Shown here: positions 23,645-33,700 of the stretch, piece after piece | Numbering within the stretch: the first letter of the stretch is position 1 | Layout of the letters: every line of letters starts with the position of its first letter | Source of the DNA: Microbacterium sp. LWO14-1.2 | GTDB lineage: Bacteria > Actinomycetota > Actinomycetes > Actinomycetales > Microbacteriaceae | Length of the DNA: 64,000 nucleotides | Assembly (NCBI RefSeq): GCF_038397715.1 | Contig: NZ_CP151633.1 | Location: 2,728,001-2,792,000 of the forward strand | Reading direction: 5' to 3' | The notes under the pieces: generated by a model | Seen by the model: the letters and a program-made list of their open reading frames with translations, nothing else | Database searches by the model: none | Told to the model about the DNA's origin: nothing | Position numbers and translations under genes: made by a program

Positions 23645-24673
23645 ATGAGTGACCCCGAGGTTCCCCAGCCCGAGCGGCGGAAGGACGTCGATGACGTCGT
23701 CGACAGCGCGAACGCTGGTCTCGACGCCGCCGAGGCCGCCCGAGCGGACGTCCCCGGACGTTCGACGACGGATGCCGCGGCGGACGACGTGCCCGCATCG
23801 CGCAGCGACCACGCCGTCGACCCCGATCTCGCCGCCTTCGAAGCGGCCGAGCGCGACCACCCCGGCACGTTCTCCACGCCGGAGCTGAACGACCTCGCGC
23901 GGTCCGAGGAGCGCGACTCCGCGTTCCCCGAGCGGGATGCCGACGCCACGGCCGTCCACTCGGCGCCCGTCGTGCACAGCGAGTCGAGCATGGCGTCCGC
24001 CGCGTACTCCGCGCCGGACGACACCGAGACCCGCGTGGTGCCGTCGGAGCCGGTCGTCGCCGAGCGGACCGAGGCGGCGGAGCCCGTCGGAGCGCCGGCC
24101 TTCGCCCAGCAGCCCATTTTCGTCCAGGCTCCCGAGCCGCCGCGGGAGCGCGGCAACCGAGGGACCGCCGGAGCCATCGGCCTCCTCGCCACCCTGGCGT
24201 TCGCGATCCTCTACCTGGGCACGACCCTCGGTCTCGGGGCGTGGACCGGAGACGTCACCGCCGAGAACCTCGGCGAATCGGCCCTCGCGCCGCTGACGAC
24301 CTGGGGCTTCTGGGTTCCGGTCGTGGTGTTCTTCCTCGGCTTCTGGCTGCTCGGGGCGTTCATCAACCGTGGCCGCTGGGGCCTGTGGGTCGTGTTCGGC
24401 ATCATCGTCGGCGTCTTCGCCTATGGAGGCCACCTGCTCGGCCAGCTGTTCGAGGAGCGGTTCTGGCTGCTCACCGCGCGCGAGGGAAGCGAACTGATCG
24501 GCGAGCAGCTGTTCGCGCCGCTCGCGATCGCCGCCTTCGTGTTCGGCCGCGAGCTGACCATCTGGTTCGGAGCCTGGGTCGCCCGCAGCGGTGCCCGCAA
24601 GACCGAGCTCAACGCCGAGGCGCAGCGCGAGTACGAGCGCACGCTCGAGGCGGGCCCTACCCTCTCGAGGTGA
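23645..24673 (+). CDS. 4-TM membrane protein with long acidic N-terminal tail
   Basis: This 342-residue protein has about 165 N-terminal residues rich in Asp, Glu, Ala, Ser and Pro without hydrophobic segments; they look disordered and cytoplasmic. Four membrane helices follow (about 180-200, 218-240, 248-270, 290-312). Between the last two is the loop LFEERFWLLTAREGS. I recognise no family and no catalytic motif. The start is supported by GAGAGGCG 5 nt upstream. Its stop overlaps the next GTG as GTGA, so the two membrane proteins are probably co-translated and may interact. Confidence 0.7.
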   Translation: MSDPEVPQPERRKDVDDVVDSANAGLDAAEAARADVPGRSTTDAAADDVPASRSDHAVDPDLAAFEAAERDHPGTFSTPELNDLARSEERDSAFPERDADATAVHSAPVVHSESSMASAAYSAPDDTETRVVPSEPVVAERTEAAEPVGAPAFAQQPIFVQAPEPPRERGNRGTAGAIGLLATLAFAILYLGTTLGLGAWTGDVTAENLGESALAPLTTWGFWVPVVVFFLGFWLLGAFINRGRWGLWVVFGIIVGVFAYGGHLLGQLFEERFWLLTAREGSELIGEQLFAPLAIAAFVFGRELTIWFGAWVARSGARKTELNAEAQREYERTLEAGPTLSR

Positions 24674-25173
24674 CCACGGACACCCCGTCGTCGAACCCCC
24701 GCGGACCTGAGTCCGCGGGGGTTTCGCGCGTTCTGGCGCTCACCCTCGCGACGATCGGCTTCTTCGCGCTCGCGGTCTTCGGGCTCGGCGCGCTGAGCGT
24801 GGCGACCGACACCGACATCATCGCCGTGCGCGGTCTCGGTCAGGTGCCGGGTGTGGCCGGGATGCTCGCCGCCCTCCTCGCCTTCGCGCTCATGCTGTGG
24901 TCGTCGCTGCGCCGAGAGCATCCGTCGTTCCTCTCCGTGCCGGCGACCGCTCTCGCCACCGCGCTCGCCCACCTCATCGTGCTCTGGGCGGCCGTGCTCG
25001 TCGCGCGGGGCGACGTCGTGATCGCGACGGCCGTGGCCGGAGACCTCGTGCGAGGGGGAGCGAGTGCCGTGCTCCTCGCGGCAGCGGCGATCGCGGCATG
25101 GGCCGGGGTGGCACTGCGCCGCACGAGGTCGCGCCGTCCTCGATGGCCCTGGGAGGACGAGAACGAGGAGTGA
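24670..25173 (+). CDS. 4-TM membrane protein, translationally coupled
   Basis: This 167-residue protein has four hydrophobic segments and a basic then acidic C-terminus (RRTRSRRPRWPWEDENEE). It has the size and layout of many uncharacterised actinobacterial DUF-type membrane proteins; I cannot name the family. The GTG overlaps the upstream stop by 4 bp. Context suggests a partner of the upstream 4-TM protein. Confidence 0.65.
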   Translation: MTTDTPSSNPRGPESAGVSRVLALTLATIGFFALAVFGLGALSVATDTDIIAVRGLGQVPGVAGMLAALLAFALMLWSSLRREHPSFLSVPATALATALAHLIVLWAAVLVARGDVVIATAVAGDLVRGGASAVLLAAAAIAAWAGVALRRTRSRRPRWPWEDENEE

Positions 25174-25221
25174 CACCTCGCCGTCCTGCAGGAAATCGCC
25201 GCGCTCGGGGTGTGCGCATCG

Positions 25222-25227
25222 TACGCT
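25222..25227 (+). promoter_or_regulatory. -10 box TACGCT of the CRRC-motif gene
   Basis: TACGCT lies 6 nt before the GTG at 25234. Confidence 0.5.
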
Positions 25228-25233
25228 CTAGGT

Positions 25234-25881
25234 GTGGAGCGCTCGCTGGAGACGCAGGTCGACCAGGCCGTCGAGGCCTGGCTGCGCTGGGTGCCGCGCT
25301 GGGAGCCGGCCACCCACCGGGGGCGCGTCGCGCCCTGCCGACGGTGCCTCGGGTCGCCGATCCTCTCCGCGGCGGGCATCGGCGCGAACGCGCCGCACGG
25401 AGTGCAGCACGGCCTCTCCACGCGGATGAAGACCATCGTCGACCACGCCGTCGCCGAGTACACGACGCGCAACCTGCCGATGCTGCAGCGGGAGCTCGAC
25501 CAGCAGGCGGCGCGCAACCGGGCCCGCACCTACCGTCCGGCCGACGACCTCGATCCGGAGTTCGACGGACTGCCCCTCGACCCGGAGCCGGTTCCCGGAG
25601 CGCCGTTCCTCTTCACGATCGCCGGCATGGCCGACGACGAGTCCGCAGCGCTCCCTCCGCTCCCACCGCTGACCGATGAGGCGAAGGCGGCCCTGCGGCA
25701 GGAGGTCGCACTGGCCGACGAGTACGCCAACATGGTGGGGCGGGAGATCTGCGGCATCCTGCTGCGTCACCGCATCCGCATCCAGGCCGCGATCTCGCAG
25801 CACGTGGAGCCGCAGATCGAGGCGCTGCTGGCCGAGCTGACGCAGTCGCTGGACTCCCCGTTCGATCCGGACGCCTCCTAG
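25234..25881 (+). CDS. hypothetical protein with CxxC motif
   Basis: This 215-residue cytoplasmic protein is of unknown function. An N-terminal CRRC pair (near 32-35) could bind metal or be redox-active, but no second pair is seen. The middle has a Pro-rich acidic stretch (PADDLDPEFDGLPLDPEPVPG). The C-terminal third is helical and Glu/Gln-rich. It lies just upstream of the str operon but reads through a separate promoter, so no operon link is implied. Confidence 0.6.
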   Translation: MERSLETQVDQAVEAWLRWVPRWEPATHRGRVAPCRRCLGSPILSAAGIGANAPHGVQHGLSTRMKTIVDHAVAEYTTRNLPMLQRELDQQAARNRARTYRPADDLDPEFDGLPLDPEPVPGAPFLFTIAGMADDESAALPPLPPLTDEAKAALRQEVALADEYANMVGREICGILLRHRIRIQAAISQHVEPQIEALLAELTQSLDSPFDPDAS

Positions 25882-25902
25882 CACGGCGGGGCGCGCCGCC
25901 AT

Positions 25903-25932
25903 TTGACCGGTCACGTTACGCGGCATTACACT
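25903..25932 (+). promoter_or_regulatory. promoter of the str operon
   Basis: A -35 TTGACC (25903-25908), 18-bp spacer and -10 TACACT (25927-25932) form the best consensus promoter upstream of rpsL. Transcription should start near 25939 and give a leader of about 160 nt. Confidence 0.7.
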
Positions 25933-25938
25933 TGATCA

Positions 25939-26099
25939 GGTGTGTGCACGTCTTGACGTGCGCGCTGGGCGCCGGCTCCATGGCCGGTCCGCCCCCACGG
26001 CATACCCACCACCGCAAAAGCTCGCCGGTTCCGGCGTGCCGGTGGGTCATGATGTGAAACCCATCACGCTGTCACCGTGCAGCACTATGAGGAGAGAAC
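25939..26099 (+). promoter_or_regulatory. structured 5' leader of the rpsL-rpsG-fusA-tuf operon
   Basis: Two inverted repeats can fold. One is GCACGTC-tt-GACGTGC (25946-25961). The other is a larger hairpin closed by ACCCACC (26004-26010) with GGTGGGT (26041-26047), enclosing GCCGG-tt-CCGGC (26024-26035). The Shine-Dalgarno GAGGAGAG follows. Such leaders in ribosomal operons often bind an encoded r-protein, S7 in the best-known str case; that role is inference here. Confidence 0.5.
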
Positions 26100-26468
26100 G
26101 TGCCAACCATTCAGCAGTTGGTTCGCAAGGGTCGCTCGCCCAAGGTCTCGAAGACCAAGGCACCGGCGCTCAAGTCGAACCCGCAGCAGGCCGGGGTCTG
26201 CACCCGCGTCTACACCACCACCCCGAAGAAGCCGAACTCGGCGATGCGCAAGGTCGCTCGTGTGAAGCTCCGCAACGGCACCGAGGTCACCGCGTACATC
26301 CCCGGTGAGGGCCACAACCTGCAGGAGCACTCGCTGGTGCTCGTGCGCGGTGGTCGTGTCAAGGACCTCCCCGGTGTCCGTTACAAGATCGTCCGTGGCG
26401 CCCTGGACACCCAGGCCGTCAAGAACCGTAAGCAGGCTCGCAGCCGCTACGGCGCGAAGAAGGGCTGA
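26100..26468 (+). CDS. rpsL: 30S ribosomal protein S12
   Basis: This 122-residue S12 protects decoding accuracy at the A site. The [14 protein letters not shown] and [16 protein letters not shown] ([12 protein letters not shown]) stretches hold the residues that give streptomycin resistance when mutated. The lysines at the usual positions (TPKKPNSA, about 41-48) appear wild type. The start is a GTG after GAGGAGAG. It is the first gene of the str operon. Confidence 0.98.
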   Translation: MPTIQQLVRKGRSPKVSKTKAPALKSNPQQAGVCTRVYTTTPKKPNSAMRKVARVKLRNGTEVTAYIPGEGHNLQEHSLVLVRGGRVKDLPGVRYKIVRGALDTQAVKNRKQARSRYGAKKG

Positions 26469-26473
26469 GTCCA

Positions 26474-26944
26474 ATGCCTCGTAAGGGTCCCGCCCCCAAG
26501 CGTCCCGTCGTCAACGACCCGGTCTACGGCGCTCCGATCGTCAGCCAGCTGGTCAACAAGATCCTGGTCGACGGCAAGAAGTCGCTCGCCGAGTCGATCG
26601 TCTACAACGCCCTCCGCGGCGTCGAGGCGAAGAACGGTCAGGATGCCGTCGCCACGCTGAAGAAGGCGCTCGACAACGTCCGCCCGACTCTCGAGGTCAA
26701 GAGCCGCCGCGTCGGTGGTTCGACCTACCAGGTGCCGGTCGAGGTCAAGCCGCACCGTGCGAACACCCTCGCGCTGCGCTGGCTCGTGAGCTACGCCAAG
26801 GGTCGTCGTGAGAAGACGATGACCGAGCGTCTGCAGAACGAGATCCTCGACGCCTCGAACGGCCTCGGTGCCGCGGTCAAGCGCCGCGAGGACACCCACA
26901 AGATGGCCGAGTCGAACCGCGCGTTCGCTCACTACCGCTGGTAA
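26474..26944 (+). CDS. rpsG: 30S ribosomal protein S7
   Basis: This 156-residue primary 16S-binding protein of the 30S head starts [16 protein letters not shown], has the loop [12 protein letters not shown] and ends in [18 protein letters not shown]. It follows rpsL by 5 bp. The length is standard. It is the usual autoregulator of the operon in model bacteria. Confidence 0.98.
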   Translation: MPRKGPAPKRPVVNDPVYGAPIVSQLVNKILVDGKKSLAESIVYNALRGVEAKNGQDAVATLKKALDNVRPTLEVKSRRVGGSTYQVPVEVKPHRANTLALRWLVSYAKGRREKTMTERLQNEILDASNGLGAAVKRREDTHKMAESNRAFAHYRW

Positions 26945-26954
26945 CAGCTTCGCT

Positions 26955-26979
26955 CGCCCCCGGCCACCCGCCGGGGGCG
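26955..26979 (+). terminator. GC-rich hairpin between rpsG and fusA
   Basis: A 9-bp perfect stem CGCCCCCGG/CCGGGGGCG with a 7-nt loop lies 10 nt after the rpsG stop. There is no T-tract, so it is more likely an attenuating or processing hairpin than a full terminator. Confidence 0.5.
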
Positions 26980-27028
26980 GGCACCCCCTCTTCGCAGTAC
27001 GACTGCCAGAAAAGATAAGGACACTCCT

Positions 27029-29143
27029 GTGGCACAAGACGTGCTCACCGACCTGAGCAAGGTTCGGAACATCGGCATCATGGCGCACATCGATGCTGGC
27101 AAGACCACGACGACCGAGCGCATCCTGTTCTACACGGGCGTCAACCACAAGCTCGGCGAGACGCACGACGGCGCCTCGACCACCGACTGGATGGAGCAGG
27201 AGAAGGAGCGCGGCATCACGATCACGTCTGCCGCCGTGACCTGCTTCTGGAACAAGAACCAGATCAACATCATCGACACCCCCGGTCACGTGGACTTCAC
27301 GGTCGAGGTGGAGCGCTCGCTCCGCGTCCTCGACGGCGCGGTCGCCGTGTTCGACGGCAAGGAGGGCGTCGAGCCCCAGTCCGAGACTGTGTGGCGTCAG
27401 GCCGACAAGTACAACGTCCCCCGCATCTGCTTCGTCAACAAGATGGACAAGCTCGGCGCGGACTTCTACTTCACCGTCGACACCATCATCAACCGCCTCG
27501 GCGCCAAGCCGCTGGTGCTGCAGCTCCCGATCGGTGCCGAGAACGACTTCGTCGGCGTCATCGACCTCGTCGAGATGCGCGCGCTGGTCTGGCCCGGCGA
27601 TGCCAAGGGTGACGTGACCATGGGTGCGTCGTACGAGATCCAGGAGATCCCGGCCGACCTCAAGGACAAGGCCGAGGAGTACCGCCAGCAGCTGCTGGAG
27701 ACGGTCGCCGAGACCGACGAGGAGCTTCTCGAGAAGTTCTTCGGCGGCGAGGAGCTCACGGTCGCCGAGATCAAGGGCGCCATCCGCAAGATGGTCGTCG
27801 CCTCGGAGATCTACCCCGTTCTCTGCGGCTCGGCGTTCAAGAACCGCGGCGTGCAGCCGATGCTGGACGCCGTCGTCGACTACCTCCCGTCCCCGCTGGA
27901 CGTGCCCGCCATCGAGGCGCACGACCCGAAGGACGAAGAGAAGATCATCGAGCGTCACCCCGACGCGAAGGACCCGTTCGCGGCCCTGGCCTTCAAGGTC
28001 GCCGTGCACCCGTTCTTCGGTCGTCTGACCTACGTGCGCGTCTACTCGGGCGAGCTCGAGTCGGGCGCCCAGGTCATCAACTCGACCAAGGGCAAGAAGG
28101 AGCGCATCGGGAAGATCTTCCAGATGCACGCCAACAAGGAGAACCCGGTCGACAAGCTGACCGCCGGCAACATCTACGCCGTGATCGGCCTGAAGGACAC
28201 CACCACCGGTGACACCCTCGCCGCGATCGACGCGCCGGTCGTCCTCGAGTCGATGACGTTCCCGGAGCCGGTGATCGAGGTCGCCATCGAGCCGAAGACC
28301 AAGGCCGACCAGGAGAAGCTGGGTCTCGCGATCCAGAAGCTCGCTGAGGAGGACCCGACCTTCCGCACGGAGCTCAACCCCGAGACCGGTCAGACGACCA
28401 TCAAGGGCATGGGCGAGCTGCACCTCGACATCCTCGTCGACCGCATGAAGCGCGAGTTCCGCGTCGAGGCGAACGTCGGCAAGCCGCAGGTGGCGTACCG
28501 CGAGACGATCCGCAAGGCCGTCGAGAAGCACGACTACACGCACAAGAAGCAGACCGGTGGATCGGGCCAGTTCGCCAAGATCCAGTTCAACATCGAGCCG
28601 CTCGAGCTCGACGGCGAGAAGACCTACGAGTTCGTGAACTCGGTCACCGGTGGTCGCATCCCGCGTGAGTACATCGGCTCGATCGACGCCGGTTTCCAGG
28701 ACGCCATGAACGTCGGCGTGCTCGCCGGCTACCCGATGGTGGGCGTCAAGGCGACCATCGTCGACGGTGCGGCGCACGACGTCGACTCCTCGGAGATGGC
28801 GTTCAAGATCGCGGGCTCCATGGGCTTCAAGGAGGCCGCTCGTCGCGCCAACCCCGTGCTGCTCGAGCCGCTGATGGCCGTCGAGGTCCGTACCCCTGAG
28901 GAGTACATGGGCGACGTCATCGGCGACCTGAACTCGCGTCGTGGCCAGATCCAGTCGATGGAGGACGCCGCAGGCGTCAAGGTCGTCCGTGCGTCGGTGC
29001 CGCTGTCCGAGATGTTCGGCTACATCGGCGACCTGCGCTCGAAGACCTCCGGCCGTGCCGTCTACTCCATGGAGTTCGACAGCTACGCCGAGGTCCCGCG
29101 CGCCGTGGCCGACGAGATCGTTCAGAAGGCCAAGGGCGAGTAA
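27029..29143 (+). CDS. fusA: elongation factor G
   Basis: This 704-residue translocase GTPase has G1 AHIDAGKTT near 20-28, G3 DTPGHVDF, and G4 NKMD. Domain IV shows the conserved SGRGQ-like region ([13 protein letters not shown]) and [10 protein letters not shown]. Length and motifs are standard. The GTG start follows AAGGA. It drives tRNA and mRNA movement and, with RRF, ribosome recycling. The downstream hairpin may set the ratio of fusA to tuf. Confidence 0.98.
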   Translation: MAQDVLTDLSKVRNIGIMAHIDAGKTTTTERILFYTGVNHKLGETHDGASTTDWMEQEKERGITITSAAVTCFWNKNQINIIDTPGHVDFTVEVERSLRVLDGAVAVFDGKEGVEPQSETVWRQADKYNVPRICFVNKMDKLGADFYFTVDTIINRLGAKPLVLQLPIGAENDFVGVIDLVEMRALVWPGDAKGDVTMGASYEIQEIPADLKDKAEEYRQQLLETVAETDEELLEKFFGGEELTVAEIKGAIRKMVVASEIYPVLCGSAFKNRGVQPMLDAVVDYLPSPLDVPAIEAHDPKDEEKIIERHPDAKDPFAALAFKVAVHPFFGRLTYVRVYSGELESGAQVINSTKGKKERIGKIFQMHANKENPVDKLTAGNIYAVIGLKDTTTGDTLAAIDAPVVLESMTFPEPVIEVAIEPKTKADQEKLGLAIQKLAEEDPTFRTELNPETGQTTIKGMGELHLDILVDRMKREFRVEANVGKPQVAYRETIRKAVEKHDYTHKKQTGGSGQFAKIQFNIEPLELDGEKTYEFVNSVTGGRIPREYIGSIDAGFQDAMNVGVLAGYPMVGVKATIVDGAAHDVDSSEMAFKIAGSMGFKEAARRANPVLLEPLMAVEVRTPEEYMGDVIGDLNSRRGQIQSMEDAAGVKVVRASVPLSEMFGYIGDLRSKTSGRAVYSMEFDSYAEVPRAVADEIVQKAKGE

Positions 29144-29149
29144 CCCTTT

Positions 29150-29179
29150 CTGGGAGCCGGGTTCCGGCCCGGCTCCCAG
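29150..29179 (+). terminator. 12-bp hairpin after fusA
   Basis: CTGGGAGCCGGG (29150-29161) pairs with CCCGGCTCCCAG (29168-29179) around a 6-nt loop. A U-tract is absent, so partial termination or 3'-end protection is likely. Confidence 0.6.
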
Positions 29180-29209
29180 GTCACCTACAACTTCACATTC
29201 CCTCTCTAC

Positions 29210-29215
29210 TAAACT
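29210..29215 (+). promoter_or_regulatory. -10 box TAAACT of an internal tuf promoter
   Basis: TAAACT lies in an AT-rich stretch 76 bp before tuf. No clean -35 is visible. A separate promoter would explain the high tuf demand. Confidence 0.5.
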
Positions 29216-29290
29216 GAGAATCAAACCCGTAGAGAACCGGTCGCAATCCAGTGCCCGGCACCTCTACAACGACGTCCTGAGGAGGACCCA

Positions 29291-30484
<1,194 letters not shown>

Positions 30485-30500
30485 GCATCTGCTTCCTGCG

Positions 30501-30532
30501 AAAGGGGTCGGACCTTCGGGTCCGGCCCCTTT
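30501..30532 (+). terminator. strong terminator after tuf
   Basis: A 14-bp stem AAAGGGGTCGGACC/GGTCCGGCCCCTTT with a TTCG tetraloop ends in TTT. One T-G pair is the only imperfection. It closes the str operon. Confidence 0.9.
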
Positions 30533-30554
30533 CGTCGTCCCCGGCGCACATCTC

Positions 30555-30622
30555 CTTGATATATGGGCTTGAATATAACTTGAAGTGTCATATACGGTGA
30601 GAGGTGCTGCACTTCGTGCAGC
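30555..30622 (+). promoter_or_regulatory. AT-rich upstream region of the giant surface-protein gene
   Basis: This island holds three CTTGA direct repeats (30555-30560, 30568-30573, 30579-30584), spaced 13 and 11 bp, then a TATACG element near 30591-30596. A small hairpin GCTGCAC-ttc-GTGCAGC (30606-30622) follows. The composition is strikingly AT-rich for this genome and fits a regulated promoter. Another roughly 160 nt of leader precede the ATG at 30780. Confidence 0.5.
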
Positions 30623-30779
30623 CCGTGTGCGTCTCCCGGGGTCAAGGCCGGGATGACGGCTGTCGATGCGTTCCGCTGAAACCCCCGAGGGTTCGCGGTC
30701 CCGCATCCGTGGTGTGCATGCGCGAGGGGAGTGCCTGCACGCCGGGGAGTGGCGTGCGGGGTCATAGGGGAGTTTCAGC

Positions 30780-33700
30780 ATGCGTTCGACCCTGCGTCGA
30801 AAGATGAATCAGCGCGCCCGGAGACTGACGGCCATCACCGCCGTCGTCTCCCTCATCGCGGGAGCACTGGCTCTCGGGGTGTCGGCGCAGATGGCCACCG
30901 CCGCGCCGTGGGCGCCGCGCGTCTCCGCCGAGAACGTCGACCCGGCGTCGGCCGGCAAGGACTTCGTGCTCGCGGGCGAGAACGTCGGCTTCGACATCGC
31001 CGTCGCGAACACCGACGGGGGAGCGCAGTTCAACCTGAGCCTCGTCGCGACGCTCCCGGCATCCGTCTCCTTCGTCTCGGCCGGCGCGTTCGGCGCCCCG
31101 ACCGTCTTCCAGGCCGGAGAGGTGCTCCCGAACCGGTCGCGCACCGTCGACACCGACTGCCTCGCGGCCGGCCTTGCTCTGTCGGACGAGCCCCCGCTCT
31201 GCTCCGTCCCCGAGGGGCAGCAGGTCTGGGTGTGGTCGAACGTCAACGACCTCCCGCAGGGCGCGACCGTCTCGTCGACGGTCACGGTTGCTCCGATCGC
31301 CGACCTGTACCCCGTCGGCGGCGAGGTCGGCTTCTCGATCCGCGCGTACACGAGCGACGACCCCTCCCGCCTTCCCACGTTCGACGGCTCGCCCAGCGTC
31401 GCGAAGACAACGACCCACACGTCCGGCGCGGGCACCGCGACCGACGACGTGCCCGTGCAGGCCCTGCGCATCGTGAAGAGCGAGCCGAGCGTCGAGAGCG
31501 AACTCCTCCGCGGCGTGCACCGCAACGTCACGACCTACACCCTGCGAGTCGAGAACACCACGCGTGGGGCGACGTCCGGCGTGACGGTGACCGACTACCT
31601 GCCCGCCGGTCTCGAGTACCTCGGGCTCGCCGCGATCGACAACTCCTCCGGTGCGGAATACCAGGGCGCGGGTCCGGTCTCCGGCGGTACGACCGCCGGG
31701 GAGAGCGTGGACACGATCGCGGTCACCGCGGCAGAGGCAGCGGCGCTGGGACTGCCCGGTGCAGGCGTGTACACGAAGATCGTGTGGACGCTGGGCGACC
31801 TGACGGCCGGCGCGACCGCCGAGATCCGCTATCACGCCGCCGTGCCGCTCCTGGCCAACGCCCTGTGGCCCGCCGGCGCCGCTCCGGCGGCCGCAGCGGG
31901 CACGCAGGCTGCGAACCTCGACAACAACACGGGCGCCTCCACGCGCCATGGCGGCGCCGACACCGCCGAGGCCGCTCAGACGTTCCGCAACGTCGCGGTC
32001 GTCGCGGGCACCTACCAGGGGCCCGTGCTCGGCGGCGACCCCGCCTACCGTGCCGCCAGCGACGATGACGACGAGATCATCGAGGCGGTCGACATCCGCG
32101 TCGTGAAGGGCGTCGAGTCGGGCGGTCTCTTCACGACGGGCTCCGTCGCCACCTACTCGGTGCGCGTGGACGTGAGCGAGTACGTGGACGCCTCGAACAT
32201 CGTGCTGACCGACGTCATCCCGAACGGCCTCTGCCCCGCCTTCCCCGTCTCCGGCGGCGACACCGCGCTGAAGATCGACGACCGCACCGTATCGAAGGAG
32301 GGGTGGAACCTCGAGGTCCCCGGCGACGCGTGCAACCTGCCGACCGAGGCTCGTGGCGCCGTGCTCTCGCCAGGACTCCACCTGACCTCCCTCGTCTACA
32401 CCACGACCGACGGCACGTTCACCGCCACGTTCGCCGTCGACGACCTCGCCGCGGGCGCGTCGTTCACGGGTGAGTACTCCGTGATGCAGCGTCCGAACTA
32501 CACCGGCGCGAACGGCGGCACGAGCTCGGGCGACCGGTTCCTCAACAAGGTCCAGGTCGCGGCCGAGACCACCCCGATCGCGGCGATCGCGAACGACCCG
32601 GCGCTGAGCGCCAAGGTCGGCGGCACCCGTCACGCGCTCGACGACTCGTCGGCGCTGATCACCTCGAACTACACGGGGCTCGAGAAGGTGGTCCTGGAGC
32701 GGGGGCAGTCGCCCGCTGATGCAGACGCGACCTGGTCCGCGGAGAGCACGACGCCGTTCTCGCCGGGCGACGACGTCTGGTACCGGGTGACGGTGCCCTT
32801 CGCCACGGGCATCGACACGCGCAACCCGATCCTCACCGACTACCTCCCCGAGGGCGTCGAGATCGCCGAGATCCAGTACGGCTACCGCGGTATCCCCGGC
32901 TTCAGCAACACCGCCGGGCCCGTGACGTGGGGGTCGGGCTCGTTCCCGACCGACTACATCCCGAACACGCAGGCGAGCGGCACCTCGCTCACCTGGGAGT
33001 TCGGCGCCCACAACCGCATTGGCAGCGGCGACCGCTTCATGCCGGCCGGGAGCGCAGCGATCATCTACATCCGCGCCGAGGTCGTGGCGCAGTCGGCGTC
33101 GCGGGACGACGTCGACAGCCCGCTCAACCACGCCAAGTACCAGCAGGTCAACGTCGACGGCGAGATCTCCTTCCTGCGCGACGACGCGGGCATCGACCTC
33201 GACTGGGGCGCGACACTGACCAAGGGCATCCGCGCGGTCAACGGCTCCGTGATCGGCGACGACTTCGGCGCGCGGATCCCCACGCGTCAGGTCGTGCAAG
33301 GGGATGCCGTCGACTACCGCATCGACGTCACGGCGCCGCAGAACACGACGACCGACTACGTCGTCTGGGACGTCCTGCCCGCCGGCGTCACCAAGGCGGA
33401 CGTCGGCTCCTTCACCTCGGAGCTCTACGCCGCGGGGACGACGACGGCCATTCCGGCCGACGACGTCGCCGTCGCAGCGTACGACGACGGCGATGCCCTG
33501 CCCGACGGCATCTCGCTGGCGAGCGAGTTCGCGGGGCGCTCGGTGATCGCCTGGAAGATCGGCGCCTCGGTGGCCGGCTCCACGACAGCCACCGAGACCA
33601 CGGCGGCGCAGGTGCGCGGGCTGACCCTCGGCTACACGCTGACGGTACCGGCGGGGGTCACGGGCGGCGGAGCCGCGGCACAGCTCACCCAGAGCTACAC

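Noticed and set aside
26447..29224. 925-codon minus-strand frame across rpsG and fusA
   Set aside because: Antisense to universally conserved genes and low-complexity.
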